Source of the DNA: JBOGXA01 sp050694175
GTDB taxonomy: Bacteria; Actinomycetota; CADDZG01; WHSQ01
NCBI GenBank assembly: GCA_050694175.1
Contig: JBOGXA010000010.1
Location: forward strand, 53,796 to 117,795
Reading direction: 5' to 3'
Length of the DNA stretch: 64,000 nt
The position numbers and the translations under genes are program-made. Below, in pieces: positions 39,761 through 49,559 of the stretch (its first letter is position 1; every line of letters starts with the position of its first letter). The notes beneath the pieces are model-generated. The model saw only the letters and a list, made by a program, of their open reading frames with translations. It did no database searches and was not told the DNA's origin.

Positions 39761-41409
39761 TCCGTTCGCACCTCCACCTCTCTTACCGTCCCGACCTCAA
39801 CGCGCCTGGCGAGGACATACAACGGTACGGCACAGATGACTATGAGCATGAGGGCGGGGCCGGCGGCCCTTGAATAGAGACCGGCGGTCGCACCGGTCCA
39901 CACTCGGGTCGCCAGCGTTTCGAAGCCGGTCGGGCGCAACAGCAGCGTGGCCGGAAGCTCCTTCATCGCCGTCAGGAACACAAGGGCGGCGGCGGCGAGC
40001 GCTGGGCGCGAGACGAGGGGGGCGACTACGCCGAGGAACAGCCCAGTTCCCTTCCTGCCGAGCGCCCGGGCTGCTTCTTCCGGGCGCGGACCGATCTGGA
40101 GAAGTGACGCGCGCAGGGGCTGCACCGCTTGAGGAAGGAACAACACGACGTAGGCGACCACAACCAGGGGAAGACTCTGATACAGCCAGGGAGTGAGATT
40201 GGCTGCGAAGAAAACGAATGCCAGTCCGACGACTATCCCCGGCAACGCGTACGCCGTGAAAGATGCACGCTCAAACGTGGTGGCGATGCGCCCTGAATAG
40301 CGCGTTGAGAAGAGGGCGACGGGGACCGCGCACGCGAGCGCGAAGGCGGCTCCCACTCCGCTGACGAGCACGGATCCCCCCGCTGCCGTCCACGTGAGCC
40401 TGACGCCCTCACCCAGCCCGATCCCGCGTACGAACCAGAGGACGATGACCGAGACAGGCAGAGCAAAGGCAACCGACGTGACGGCTGCACAGAAGACCAG
40501 CGCCGGCCACTTCCACTTCCCCAACGAAACCGGCGTGGCCGGGCGTTTCGATCCGGTTCCGGACCGGTAATAGCGGGCGCGACCGCGCGCCCTCTGCTCG
40601 AGCGCCAGCACTATGACCGCGAGCGCTACCAGCACCAGCGACAAGATCGCCGCAGGTGTGCGATCGAACGCCCCCTTGTATTGGAGGTAGATAGCCTGGG
40701 TGAACGCTGGGAACCTCATCAGTGAGATCGCGCCGAAATCGTGGAGCGTGTAGAGCGCCACGAGCAGTGCTCCGGCGGCGACGGATGGCCGCAACAGCGG
40801 AAGCGTCACCCTCCGGAAGGTCCTGAATGGAGAGGTGCCGAGACTGCGCGCCGCATCTTCGAGCGAGGGATCGAGACCGCGCACCGCGGCCGCGACCATG
40901 AGGAAGACGTACGGATATGTGAACAACGTCAGCGCGAGAAAGGCCCCCGGAAAACCACTGATGTCCGGTAGGCGTTCGACCCCGAGCGGTTCGAGCATCT
41001 GCTGCAGCATGCCGCGCGGCCCCAAGGTGGCGATGAGAGCGAAGGCCCCCACGTAGCTCGGGATCACGAGGGGCAGAGAGACGAGTACTGCCCAGAAGCG
41101 ACGAAACGGAAGATCCGTCCGGGTCGTCAGCCACGCTAGCGGGACGCCGACGGCGACCGACGCGACCGTGACGGCGAGGGCAAGCCCGGCCGTCCGAATG
41201 GTTAGCCACAGCGTGCGGCCGCGCAGGATGAGGTCCCAGCTCGACTGCTCGGCCCCGGCCGCACGAATGAGCAGGTACGCGACGGGTAGCAGAACCACGC
41301 CAATCACGGCGGCAGCCAGAAAGAGCAGCAGCCTCTTGCGAACACGGCCGAATGGGATCGAGGACCGCGTTTCGGAAATCCTCCACTGCGCCGCCCCCCC
41401 GATGCTCAT
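39757..41409 (-). CDS. Iron ABC importer permease (FbpB/AfuB-like, two fused halves)
   Basis: 550 residues with about 12 membrane helices, in two homologous halves as in FbpB. EAA-type loops are visible: EDAARSLGTSPFRTFRRVTLPLLRPSV in the first half and EEAARALGRKGTGLFLGVVAPLVSRPALA in the second. Forms the membrane channel for the binding protein and ATPase of this operon. Confidence 0.92.
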   Translation of the reverse strand: MSIGGAAQWRISETRSSIPFGRVRKRLLLFLAAAVIGVVLLPVAYLLIRAAGAEQSSWDLILRGRTLWLTIRTAGLALAVTVASVAVGVPLAWLTTRTDLPFRRFWAVLVSLPLVIPSYVGAFALIATLGPRGMLQQMLEPLGVERLPDISGFPGAFLALTLFTYPYVFLMVAAAVRGLDPSLEDAARSLGTSPFRTFRRVTLPLLRPSVAAGALLVALYTLHDFGAISLMRFPAFTQAIYLQYKGAFDRTPAAILSLVLVALAVIVLALEQRARGRARYYRSGTGSKRPATPVSLGKWKWPALVFCAAVTSVAFALPVSVIVLWFVRGIGLGEGVRLTWTAAGGSVLVSGVGAAFALACAVPVALFSTRYSGRIATTFERASFTAYALPGIVVGLAFVFFAANLTPWLYQSLPLVVVAYVVLFLPQAVQPLRASLLQIGPRPEEAARALGRKGTGLFLGVVAPLVSRPALAAAALVFLTAMKELPATLLLRPTGFETLATRVWTGATAGLYSRAAGPALMLIVICAVPLYVLARRVEVGTVREVEVRTD

Positions 41410-41419
41410 CGGCCGCTCC

Positions 41420-42463
41420 TTACAGCAGCCCGACCTCGGCCAAGAGGGTCAGCGCCGGCTCGAGGGTGCCCCCCAGGTCCGACAGATCGATGTCGGGGGA
41501 CTGGATCTCCGCAAGGCTCTTGAGTTCCACGCTTGGCCGCTCGCCCGTGACGACCGGGTATTCGAATGTTTCCTCTGCGAAATATGTCTGGCCGGGATCA
41601 CCGGTCAGATAGTCGATGAACTCGCGCGCGCCGTCTGCGTTATCTGTGGTAGCGAGCGCCCCGACCCCGGCCGCGTTGACGAGCGCCCCCGCGTCACCGT
41701 TGGTGAAGAAGTGATTGGCGACAGGTATGTCCCCATCTTCAGCCGCGACTTCGTAGATGTAGTAGTGGTTAACGAAGCCGACATCGATTTCCCCTGCGGC
41801 TATCGCGCGTACGGTCGACGAGTTGTCCTCATAGAGCTTCGGCTCGTTCGCTATGAGCCCCTCGAGGAATGCGCGCGTCGCGTCCTCGCCCTGCTCCACG
41901 ATCATCGCGGCAACGAACGCCTGGAACGATGAGTTCGTGGGGGGGAAACCGATCCGGCCCTTCCACCGTGGCTCGGTGAATCCGGCGATCGAGTCCGGTA
42001 GCCCAGAGTCGTTCAAGACCTGTGTGTTGTATGCGGCGACGCGCGCTCTCCCGGAGGTCCCGACCCAAAGCCCGTCGGAGGACCGGAACCGCTCGTCGAC
42101 ACGATCGAGGATGTTCTGGTCGATGGGCCGGAACAAGCCGGCCTCGGCGACGGCACCGAGGGCTCCCGCGTCCTGCGAGAAGAAGACATCGGTCGGAGAA
42201 GCTTCGCCCTCCTCCAATATCGTGGCTGCGAGCTCTGCAGAGTCGCCGTAACGGACCTCGAGCTCGATGCCGGTGTCTCCCTCGAACTGTTCCAAGAGAT
42301 CGCCGACGAGCTCCTCCTCGCGACCGGAATAAATGGTCACGGTAGTTCCCTCACCGCTCGCGTTGCCGACCCCCGTATCGTCCGAAGCCGGACCTCCCCC
42401 GCACGCCGCGACGGCGAGGGCGATCGCGGTCGTCCCGAACGCTATCCTGCCCTTGACCGGCAT
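41420..42463 (-). CDS. Iron-binding lipoprotein of the ABC importer (FbpA/IdiA-like)
   Basis: 347 residues with a lipoprotein signal (AIALAVAAC, lipid-anchored Cys about 21). Family segments: VTIYSGREEELVGDLLEQFEGDTGIELEVRYGDSAELAATI, DVFFSQDAGALGAVAEAG, and VGFVNHYYIYEVA with the Tyr-Tyr pair that coordinates ferric iron in FbpA. First gene of the importer operon, 10 bases before the permease, and preceded by a DtxR-type box. Confidence 0.93.
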   Translation of the reverse strand: MPVKGRIAFGTTAIALAVAACGGGPASDDTGVGNASGEGTTVTIYSGREEELVGDLLEQFEGDTGIELEVRYGDSAELAATILEEGEASPTDVFFSQDAGALGAVAEAGLFRPIDQNILDRVDERFRSSDGLWVGTSGRARVAAYNTQVLNDSGLPDSIAGFTEPRWKGRIGFPPTNSSFQAFVAAMIVEQGEDATRAFLEGLIANEPKLYEDNSSTVRAIAAGEIDVGFVNHYYIYEVAAEDGDIPVANHFFTNGDAGALVNAAGVGALATTDNADGAREFIDYLTGDPGQTYFAEETFEYPVVTGERPSVELKSLAEIQSPDIDLSDLGGTLEPALTLLAEVGLL

Positions 42464-42523
42464 CCCTGGCCTCCCCTAGTCATTTGTTCGGTCTACCGAA
42501 GTTCTTTTCTTAGGCGGGCCGAT

Positions 42524-42539
42524 GTTAGGCACGCCTAAC
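42524..42539 (-). promoter_or_regulatory. DtxR/IdeR/SirR-type iron box
   Basis: GTTAGGC-AC-GCCTAAC, a perfect inverted repeat, contains TTAGG-N4-CCTAA as in SirR/IdeR-type boxes. It lies about 60 bases upstream of the iron lipoprotein gene, where iron-loaded repressor would block transcription. Confidence 0.7.
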
Positions 42540-42666
42540 CCCGGCCGTCAAGCTCCGCCGAGGGGGCGACAACGGGCTCGGGTCCGGGTTGGGTGTCCCA
42601 GGAGGCTGTCGGCGTACCCTTGCGGCCGACTCGTGAATGCCCTCTCGTCGCCCAGGAGGTGATCGA

Positions 42667-43455
42667 GTGCGATTGGCCACACTCACCGATGGACGCGCGG
42701 CTCGAGTTGTCGACGACGGGCTCGTTCCCCTTCCCGGGCGACTCGTCGATCATCTCTGTCGAGCTCCGAGCTCGAGCTCCGCGCACCTACTTCCGGCGGA
42801 TAGTTCGCTCGGCCCGCCGATCGCCCGGCCCGGCAAAGTGGTCTGCCTCGGGCTGAACTACGCGGACCACGCTGCCGAGAGCGGGGAGCCCGTTCCCGAC
42901 CTCCCGTTGCTGTTCGCGAAGGCGTCGTCGTGTGTGATCGGCCCGGGGACGCCGGTACAGATGCCCGACGGGGACGTCCATCTCGATTACGAGGCCGAGC
43001 TGGCCGTTGTGATCGGCAGGCCCGCGCGCAAGGTCTCGCCGGATGAGGCCATCGACTACGTCGGTGGCTACGCGTGCTTCAACGACATCTCCGAGCGCAA
43101 CGCGCAGATGGGCGACGGTCAGTGGTTTCGCGGCAAGAGCGCGGACACATTCGGTCCCTTCGGGCCGTGGGTGGTCACGCCGGACGAGATACCCGATCCG
43201 CATGCGCTGTCGATCAGATGCACCGTCAACGACGAAGTGCGCCAGGACTCGAGCACGTCACAGATGGTCTTCAAGGTGCCCGAGATCGTGTCGTTCTGTT
43301 CGCACGCGTTCACGCTGGAGCCGGGTGACGTCATTGCCACGGGGACACCCCCGGGAGTTGCACTGGGCAGCGGGGTGTGGCTTCAGCCCGGCGACACGAT
43401 GACCGTCGAAATCGAGGGCCTCGACAGGCTCACGAACACCGTCGCGCTCAGGTAA
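42667..43455 (+). CDS. Fumarylacetoacetate hydrolase family protein
   Basis: 262 residues. FAH-fold segments: GKVVCLGLNYADHAAESGEP, LDYEAELAVVIGRPARKV (metal-binding Glu residues), NDISERNAQ, QWFRGKSADTFGPFGPWVVT, and GDVIATGTPPGVALG. Such enzymes hydrolyse or decarboxylate diketo acids in aromatic or sugar breakdown; the exact substrate cannot be told. GTG 42667 has AGGAGGT 6 bases upstream. Its end overlaps the convergent phosphatase gene by 8 bases. Confidence 0.9.
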   Translation: MRLATLTDGRAARVVDDGLVPLPGRLVDHLCRAPSSSSAHLLPADSSLGPPIARPGKVVCLGLNYADHAAESGEPVPDLPLLFAKASSCVIGPGTPVQMPDGDVHLDYEAELAVVIGRPARKVSPDEAIDYVGGYACFNDISERNAQMGDGQWFRGKSADTFGPFGPWVVTPDEIPDPHALSIRCTVNDEVRQDSSTSQMVFKVPEIVSFCSHAFTLEPGDVIATGTPPGVALGSGVWLQPGDTMTVEIEGLDRLTNTVALR

Positions 43456-44935
43456 CGGGCCCGGGCGCGCGCCGGACATAGTCCACATCGGCCGGCACCA
43501 ACCAGCTCCCTCCGTGATGGACACCGTCGTGGGGACAGTGGATGTGGTCGACGTACCACCAGTCGGCCTGGACGCGTTCGGGCGTTGCATCGATGAGCAC
43601 GAAACCGTGGCTGTCGGTCTCGACCCAGTGGATGTGCGGGTTCATGGCGATGACCTCGTGCTCGATCGCAAGCGAGCGACTGCGCGGGTGCCATCCTGCT
43701 TCGTCATCGAGATTCTCTGATGTGACGCTCGTCGTGCAGAACTCGCCGGCGATTGATTCGTCCACGGTGTCGTGGGGGTCCATCTTGATGTCCATCGCCC
43801 ATGAGCTGTGGCAGTCGCCGCTCAGGAACACCACGTTTCCCTGGGCGTGCTTGCGCACGCACTCGAGCAGCCTCCCGCGCTCAACCGGATAGCCGTCCCA
43901 CTGGTCGGGCCCGGGGCCATGTTCCTTCTTCGTGAGGACTCCGAGCTCTCCGAGTGGGTTACCGAGGTCCTCCGGCATGAAGTCCGTCTGCACCTGACCG
44001 ATCATCACCGCGTTGCCGATGATGCGCCACGTCGCGCTCGAGCTCTCGCATTCCTTCGCGAACCACTCGGACCGCTCCTTCCCCAGCAGTGTGCGTTCCT
44101 TGTGCTCCATGACGTCGGGATCCTTCGTCTGTTCGTCCCGTCTCGTTCGCGTATCGAGCAGGATGAGGTCGGCCAGCCCCCCGAGTTGAAAGGTCCTGAA
44201 GATCCGGCTCGGGTCGTCGGGATCCGGCAGACGGATCGGGATCCACTCCCGCCACGCCCTGAACGCGGCGGCCTTGCGGTCGATCCAGGGGCCGTCCTCC
44301 TTCTCGTCGTGCCTCTTCGCGCCATCGCGCCAGGTGTTGTCGCAGAACTCGTGGTCGTCGACGATGTTGATGAACGGATGCATCTGGTGGAGGCGTTGGA
44401 GATCACGGTCACGCCGGTACAGGGAATACCGGGTGCGATAGTCGTCGAGGGTCCGGCACTCGTGCTCGGGCTCGAAGCCCCGGTCGATCAAGCCGGCGAG
44501 GCCCTTGTCGTCGTTGCCGTATTCATAGATGTAATCGCCGAGACACAAAACGAAATTGAGGTCGTCGTGCTCGGCAATGCGTCCGAACGCATTGAAGTAG
44601 CCGGCCGCATACTTTGCGCACGAGTACATGGCGAAGCGGATGTGGTCGCACGACTCCGGCAGCGTCCTCGTTCGTCCGACCGGAGATGTCTCACTCCCGG
44701 CTTCGAAGAAGTAGTAGTAGGTCGTGTCGGGTTCGAGGTCGTCGACATCGACATTCACTGTGAGGTCGGAGTCGGTCCGCGCGGGGGCCGACCCCTCCGC
44801 AACCACATGACGGAGCGCCTGGTCCCGAGCCACGGTCCACGTGACGTCGCCCTCCGACTCGCAACGTGTCCAGATAACGATTCGATCCTGTCGGGGGTCG
44901 CCACTCGCAATGCCATGTCGGAACGTGGAAGTCAT
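43448..44935 (-). CDS. PhoD-type alkaline phosphatase / phosphodiesterase
   Basis: 495 residues. PhoD N-domain (FRHGIASGDPRQDRIVIWTR) followed by the metallophosphatase core: FVLCLGDYIYEYG, INIVDDHEFCDNTWRDG, FLSGDCHSSWAM. Metal ligands (Asp, His, Asn) are present. PhoD enzymes act on phosphodiesters or monoesters, with calcium and iron. Most are Tat-exported, but no signal peptide is seen here. Start at ATG 44935 lacks a clear ribosome site; a longer frame (from 44989) adds 18 residues without a signal motif. Confidence 0.88.
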   Translation of the reverse strand: MTSTFRHGIASGDPRQDRIVIWTRCESEGDVTWTVARDQALRHVVAEGSAPARTDSDLTVNVDVDDLEPDTTYYYFFEAGSETSPVGRTRTLPESCDHIRFAMYSCAKYAAGYFNAFGRIAEHDDLNFVLCLGDYIYEYGNDDKGLAGLIDRGFEPEHECRTLDDYRTRYSLYRRDRDLQRLHQMHPFINIVDDHEFCDNTWRDGAKRHDEKEDGPWIDRKAAAFRAWREWIPIRLPDPDDPSRIFRTFQLGGLADLILLDTRTRRDEQTKDPDVMEHKERTLLGKERSEWFAKECESSSATWRIIGNAVMIGQVQTDFMPEDLGNPLGELGVLTKKEHGPGPDQWDGYPVERGRLLECVRKHAQGNVVFLSGDCHSSWAMDIKMDPHDTVDESIAGEFCTTSVTSENLDDEAGWHPRSRSLAIEHEVIAMNPHIHWVETDSHGFVLIDATPERVQADWWYVDHIHCPHDGVHHGGSWLVPADVDYVRRAPGPVT

Positions 44936-45020
44936 TGCCGAAGCGTACCCATCGGGGCGTAGGGCACTCCTCGCTCGGTAGTGGAACAATGTCGTCGGCT
45001 GCTAGGAATGGAGAGGCAGG

Positions 45021-46136
45021 ATGACCAGAACTGAGGGTGCCCCCGGCGAGGCGGTGGCCGAGCGGCGATTTCGCCAGCTGGTCGAGGGCGTCGAAGCGAT
45101 CTTGTGGGAAGGGGATCCGAACAGCCTGCAATTCACGTTCGTAAGCGGGCGAGGCGAGGATGTGCTCGGCTACCCCGTGATCGAGTGGCTCGAACCCGAC
45201 TTCTGGGTCAATCACCTTCACCCCGACGACCGCGACGCCATCGCGAGCGACTGCATGGAAGCCATCCGAAAGGGGCAGGATCATGAGCTCGAATACCGCA
45301 TGGTGGCTGCCGACGGTCGGACGGTGTGGTTCAGAGATCTTGTGCGGATGTCTAGGGGATCGGACGGAAGTGCGGGTCAGATGCGAGGTGTGCTGGTCAA
45401 TATCACGGCGCAAAAGGAGGCCGAGGCCGAGCACAGACGACTCGAGCGGCAGCTGCGCCAGGCTCACAAACTGGAAGCGATCGGTAGGCTGGCGGGAGGT
45501 GTCGCCCACGACTTCAACAACATACTGACCGCGATCGTCGGCAACACCGAGCTGCTTCTCGCCGACGCCCCCGCCGAGCTTCACGAAGATATCAAGGAGA
45601 TCAGGCGATCGGCGGATCGTGCCACGAGGCTCGTCAGGCAACTCTTGGCGTTCGCCCGCGAGCAGAGTGGAGAGCATGAGCTTCTGGACGTCAACGATAT
45701 CGTGCGGGAGATGGAGGAGCTGCTCCGGCGCCTGATAGGCGGAGACGTGGAGTTGCTCGTCGATCTCTGTGCAGAGTTCGCGATCGTCGAAGCGGATCGT
45801 GGCCAGATCGAGCAGATCCTCATGAATCTCGCGATCAACGCCCGCGACGCGATGCCGACCGGCGGCACGCTCGAGGTCGAAACGCGAACCGTGGAAACCG
45901 ACGGCCGAAACTGGGTCGGCCTGGCCGTGGTCGACAGCGGAGTGGGTATGTCCGCCGAGACAGTGGAGCGGATGTTCGATCCGTTCTTTACCACCAAGGG
46001 GCAGGGCGGGGGCACGGGCTTGGGACTTGCGACCGTCCACGGGATCGTGACGCAGTCGGGGGGCCGGGTGGTGACGGAATCCGCGGTGGATCGGGGGACC
46101 CGGGTCCAGGTCCTCCTGCCGGCGGCAAAGGGCTGA
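45021..46136 (+). CDS. PAS-domain histidine kinase (soluble)
   Basis: 371 residues, no membrane helix. PAS domain (about 15-130, VEAILWEGDPNSLQFTFVSGRGEDVLGYP, PDDRDAIASDCMEAIRKGQ), coiled linker, HisKA (KLEAIGRLAGGVAHDFNNILTAIVGNTELL) and HATPase (ILMNLAINARDAMPTGG, VVDSGVGMS, FDPFFTTKGQGGGTGLGLATVHGIV). Cytoplasmic sensor, with no response regulator next to it. The following gene is the formate dehydrogenase, so it may sense redox state; this is only an inference. Confidence 0.9.
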   Translation: MTRTEGAPGEAVAERRFRQLVEGVEAILWEGDPNSLQFTFVSGRGEDVLGYPVIEWLEPDFWVNHLHPDDRDAIASDCMEAIRKGQDHELEYRMVAADGRTVWFRDLVRMSRGSDGSAGQMRGVLVNITAQKEAEAEHRRLERQLRQAHKLEAIGRLAGGVAHDFNNILTAIVGNTELLLADAPAELHEDIKEIRRSADRATRLVRQLLAFAREQSGEHELLDVNDIVREMEELLRRLIGGDVELLVDLCAEFAIVEADRGQIEQILMNLAINARDAMPTGGTLEVETRTVETDGRNWVGLAVVDSGVGMSAETVERMFDPFFTTKGQGGGTGLGLATVHGIVTQSGGRVVTESAVDRGTRVQVLLPAAKG

Positions 46137-46214
46137 GCGCGGGTCGAGTGTCCCCCGGTCCGTCTAGCCAACGCTAAGGGACAGTTGCGGCAACCGGCCG
46201 GGCCGGCGCCCCGT

Positions 46215-46263
46215 TTGCCCCAGCCGATTCGACTTGCCCCAGCCGATTCGACGGTAATACCGT
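46215..46263. promoter_or_regulatory. Tandem 19-base repeat and palindrome upstream of formate dehydrogenase
   Basis: TTGCCCCAGCCGATTCGAC occurs twice head-to-tail at 46215-46233 and 46234-46252 without a mismatch. It is followed by ACGGTA-A-TACCGT (46251-46263). The region ends about 40 bases before the formate dehydrogenase start, so it is a likely regulator site. Confidence 0.6.
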
Positions 46264-46301
46264 TGGGGTCATGTGGGGCGCGGCGTTGACCCCTGGGGGG
46301 T

Positions 46302-49300
46302 GTGCTGAACTTTCCTGATCTCCGCGGAGCGGCGGAGCGCTGGCCGTTTCTCCGACAGCTAACAGTTCGCGACCTCACGGCCCTGGGGGAGACCGCGCAC
46401 TCGGAGCGGAGCCGGGGGCTCCGCCCCCGCACGATCGACGCAGATGTCGCAAAGTCCGTTTGTCCCTACTGCGCGGTCGGATGCGGCCAGCTCGTCTATC
46501 ACAAGGACAACAAGGTGACGGGGATCGAAGGAGATCCCGACTCGCCGATCTCGCGTGGGACCCTCTGCCCCAAGGGCGCCGCGACCTTTCAACTGGTTAC
46601 AGGTTCGCATCGTGCGCATCGAGTTTTGTACCGGCGTCCGCACGCAACCGAATGGGAGGTCATCCCTCTCGATAGGGCGATGGACATGGTGGCAGACCGG
46701 GTCAGGAAGTCGCGTGAGGAGACGTGGGAGGAGGCCGACGACGCAGGCAACCCTCTCCACAGAACCCTCGGCTTTGCCCATCTCGGCGGAGCGACGCTCG
46801 ACAACGAAGAGAACTACCTCATCAAGAAGTTGTTTACGGCCCTGGGTGCGGTGCAGATCGAGAACCAGGCCCGTATATGACACTCATCCACTGTTCCCGG
46901 TCTGGGAACCTCGTTCGGCAGGGGCGGTGCAACGACTTTCCAACAGGACCTCCAGAATTCGGATTGCATCGTCATACAGGGATCGAACATGGCCGAGTGC
47001 CATCCGGTGGGATTTCGGTGGCCGATGGAGGCGAAACGACGTGGAGCAAAGATCATCCACGTTGATCCGCGCTTCACGCGCACGAGCGCGATGGCCGACA
47101 TCCACGTTCCCATCAGGGCCGGAACGGATATTGCATTTCTCGGTGGGATCGTCAACTACATCTTCGCCAACGAGCGGTACTTCCACGACTACGTGGTGGC
47201 CTACACGAATGCCGCGGCGATCATTTCCGAGGACTTCCGGGACACGGAGGACCTCGACGGACTCTTCTCGGGGTGGAACGAGAAGGCGAGCCGGTACGAG
47301 GTTGAATCGTGGCAGTACGCGGGCGTAGGGGTTGCCCCCGCCGCTCAGCGCGAGACGTTCAGCGGTGAGCCCGTGTCCGAGGGGGGGACGCAGATCGCGG
47401 CCGAACGCCTCGACCCATCGCTCCAGGACCCGCGCTGTGTGTTCCAGATCGTCAAACGACACTTCTCCCGCTATACACCCGAGGCGGTCGAGGAGATCTG
47501 TGGGGTGTCCCGCGACCTATTCGTGAAGGTCGCCGAAACGCTGTGCAGTAACTCCGGCCGGGAGAGGACTTCGGCTTTCTGCTACGCGGTCGGATGGACA
47601 CAGCACTCGGTTGGCGTGCAGTACATACGCACCGCGGCCATTGTTCAGTTGCTACTCGGCAACATTGGTAGGCCCGGCGGCGGCATTCTCGCCCTGCGCG
47701 GCCACGCGTCGATCCAGGGCTCGACGGATATCCCCACTCTGTACAACTTGCTGCCCGGATACCTCCCGATGCCCAAGGCGTCCACCGACACATCGTTCGA
47801 GAGCTACGTGGGCAACAACGAGGCGGGGGCCGGGTGGTGGAGCCAGTTCCCGAAGTACATAGTTTCGCTGCTCAAGGCGTACTTCGGAGATGCGGCCGTG
47901 GCGGACAACGACTGGTGCTTCGACTACTTGCCCCGTCTCTCCGGTGATCATTCCCACATGACGACCGTCGCCGACATGGCAGATGGGCGGGTGAAGGGTT
48001 ACTTCGTGATGGGCGAGAACCCAACGGTGGGGTCGATGCACGGAGCACTTCACCGAAAGGGGTTGCGTGCGCTCGACTGGCTTGTGGTGCGCGATTTCGC
48101 ACCGACCGAGACGGCCGAGTTCTGGCGTGACGCACCAGAGATCGAACGAGGCGAGGTGCGCACCGAGGACATCGCGACTGAGGTGTTCTTCTTTCCCTGT
48201 GCTGCTCACACGGAGAAGGACGGAACCTTCACGAACACCCAGCGGCTGCTGCAGTGGCATGAGGCCGCGGTGCCACCTCCCGGCGACTGCCGCAGTGACC
48301 TGCATTTCGTCTACCACCTGGGACGCCGGCTCAGGAGGTTGTACGAGTTGTCCGCGGATGCCAAGGACCGCCCGATCCTCGACCTCACGTGGAACTACCC
48401 GGTCACAGGACATCACGAGGAGCCAGATGCGAGGGCAGTCCTGAAGGAGGTAAACGGGTTCACGGTGGGCGATGGGACGCCGGTGTCGGGGTTCCTTGAT
48501 CTCAAGGACGATGGGTCCACCGCGTGCGGGTGCTGGATCTACTCGGGATGCTTTGCGAACGGCGAGAACCAAACTGCCCGGCGCGTGCCGGCGACCGAGC
48601 AGTCATGGGTTGCACCTGAATGGGGCTGGGCGTGGCCGGCCAACCGGCGAATCATCTACAACCGCGCGTCCGCGGACCCGAGCGGCCGGCCGTGGTCCGA
48701 GCGGAAGAAATACGTCTGGTGGAACGACGATAAGGGGAAATGGGAAGGCCACGACGTCCCCGACTTCATTGTGGATAGACCGCCTTCGTATGAGGCACCT
48801 GAGGGCGCGACGGGGCTCGCCACGATCTCGGGAGTCGGCCCTTTCATCATGCAGGCCGACGGTAAGGGATGGTTGTTCGCACCCAATGGCTTACTGGACG
48901 GTCCGTTGCCGACCCACTACGAACCACAGGAGTCGGTCGCAGAGAATCTGCTGTACGGGCAGCAATGCAATCCGGCGCGGATGGAGTGGAATCGGAGGGA
49001 TAACCCGTACCACAGGCCGTTTCGCGATGCGCGCTATCCCTATGTGATTACGACCTACCGTCTTACAGAGCACCACACCGCGGGAGGTATGTCGCGCTGG
49101 CTCGCGTGGTTGTCTGAGCTTCAGCCCGAACTCTTCTGCGAAGTGTCCCCGCAGCTCGCAGCAGACAAGGGACTGGAGAACGGTGGGTGGGCAACAGTAA
49201 CGACTGCGCGAGGCGAGATCGAGTGCCGCGTGCTCGTAACGGATCGGATACCGCCGCTGCGGATCAAAGGGAGCGTCGTACATCAGATAGGTCTGCCCTA

Positions 49301-49559
49301 TCACTGGGGGTCGAAAGGGCTTGTGCGGGGCGACGCGGTCAACGAGCTGATCTCGTTCGTCGCGGATCCGAACGTCTCGATCCAGGAGTCGAAGGCCCTT
49401 ACGGGAAATATCGAGTCCGGCAGGCGAAGCCGCGGCCGAAGGGCCGTCACGAGCGGGGCCCCCGCGTCGGAGGAACCCGAACTGCGCGATCTGCCGCCGG
49501 CCCGGAGGATCTCGTCCGGAGTCATCGCAGCGGAGATCCAGAACGGTCGGAAGACCTGA
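46302..49559 (+). CDS. fdhA: Selenocysteine-containing formate dehydrogenase, catalytic subunit
   Basis: One 1085-residue protein read through a TGA at 46878-46880. N-terminal 4Fe-4S site CPYCAVGCGQ (Cys54, Cys57, Cys61) with Cys89 (GTLCPKG), then the molybdopterin region. The TGA is residue 193, in ENQARI-U-HSSTVPGLGTSFGRG, the position of the Sec/Cys active-site residue of FDH-N/FDH-O type enzymes. The sequence continues in the same frame as NSDCIVIQGSNMAECHPVGFRW, and the molybdopterin dinucleotide domain lies at the C-terminus (EVSPQLAADKGLENGGWATVTTARG). It would oxidise formate to CO2, probably at the membrane with the two following subunits. Start GTG 46302, then MLNFPDLRGAAERWP. Selenocysteine machinery is not in the window. 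Confidence 0.93.
46893..46909 (+). promoter_or_regulatory. SECIS element for selenocysteine insertion
   Basis: GTTCCC-GGTCT-GGGAAC, 12 bases after the TGA. The six-pair stem and the GGTCT loop match the minimal SelB-binding hairpin of bacterial fdh mRNAs, which has a GGUCU apical loop. Confidence 0.85.

Noticed and set aside
44691..46040. Long minus-strand frame overlapping the PAS kinase and PhoD
   Set aside because: It is a shadow of two well-supported genes and resembles no family.
46878..46880. Stop codon splitting formate dehydrogenase into two genes
   Set aside because: The position, frame and SECIS hairpin all support selenocysteine, so this is not a pseudogene.
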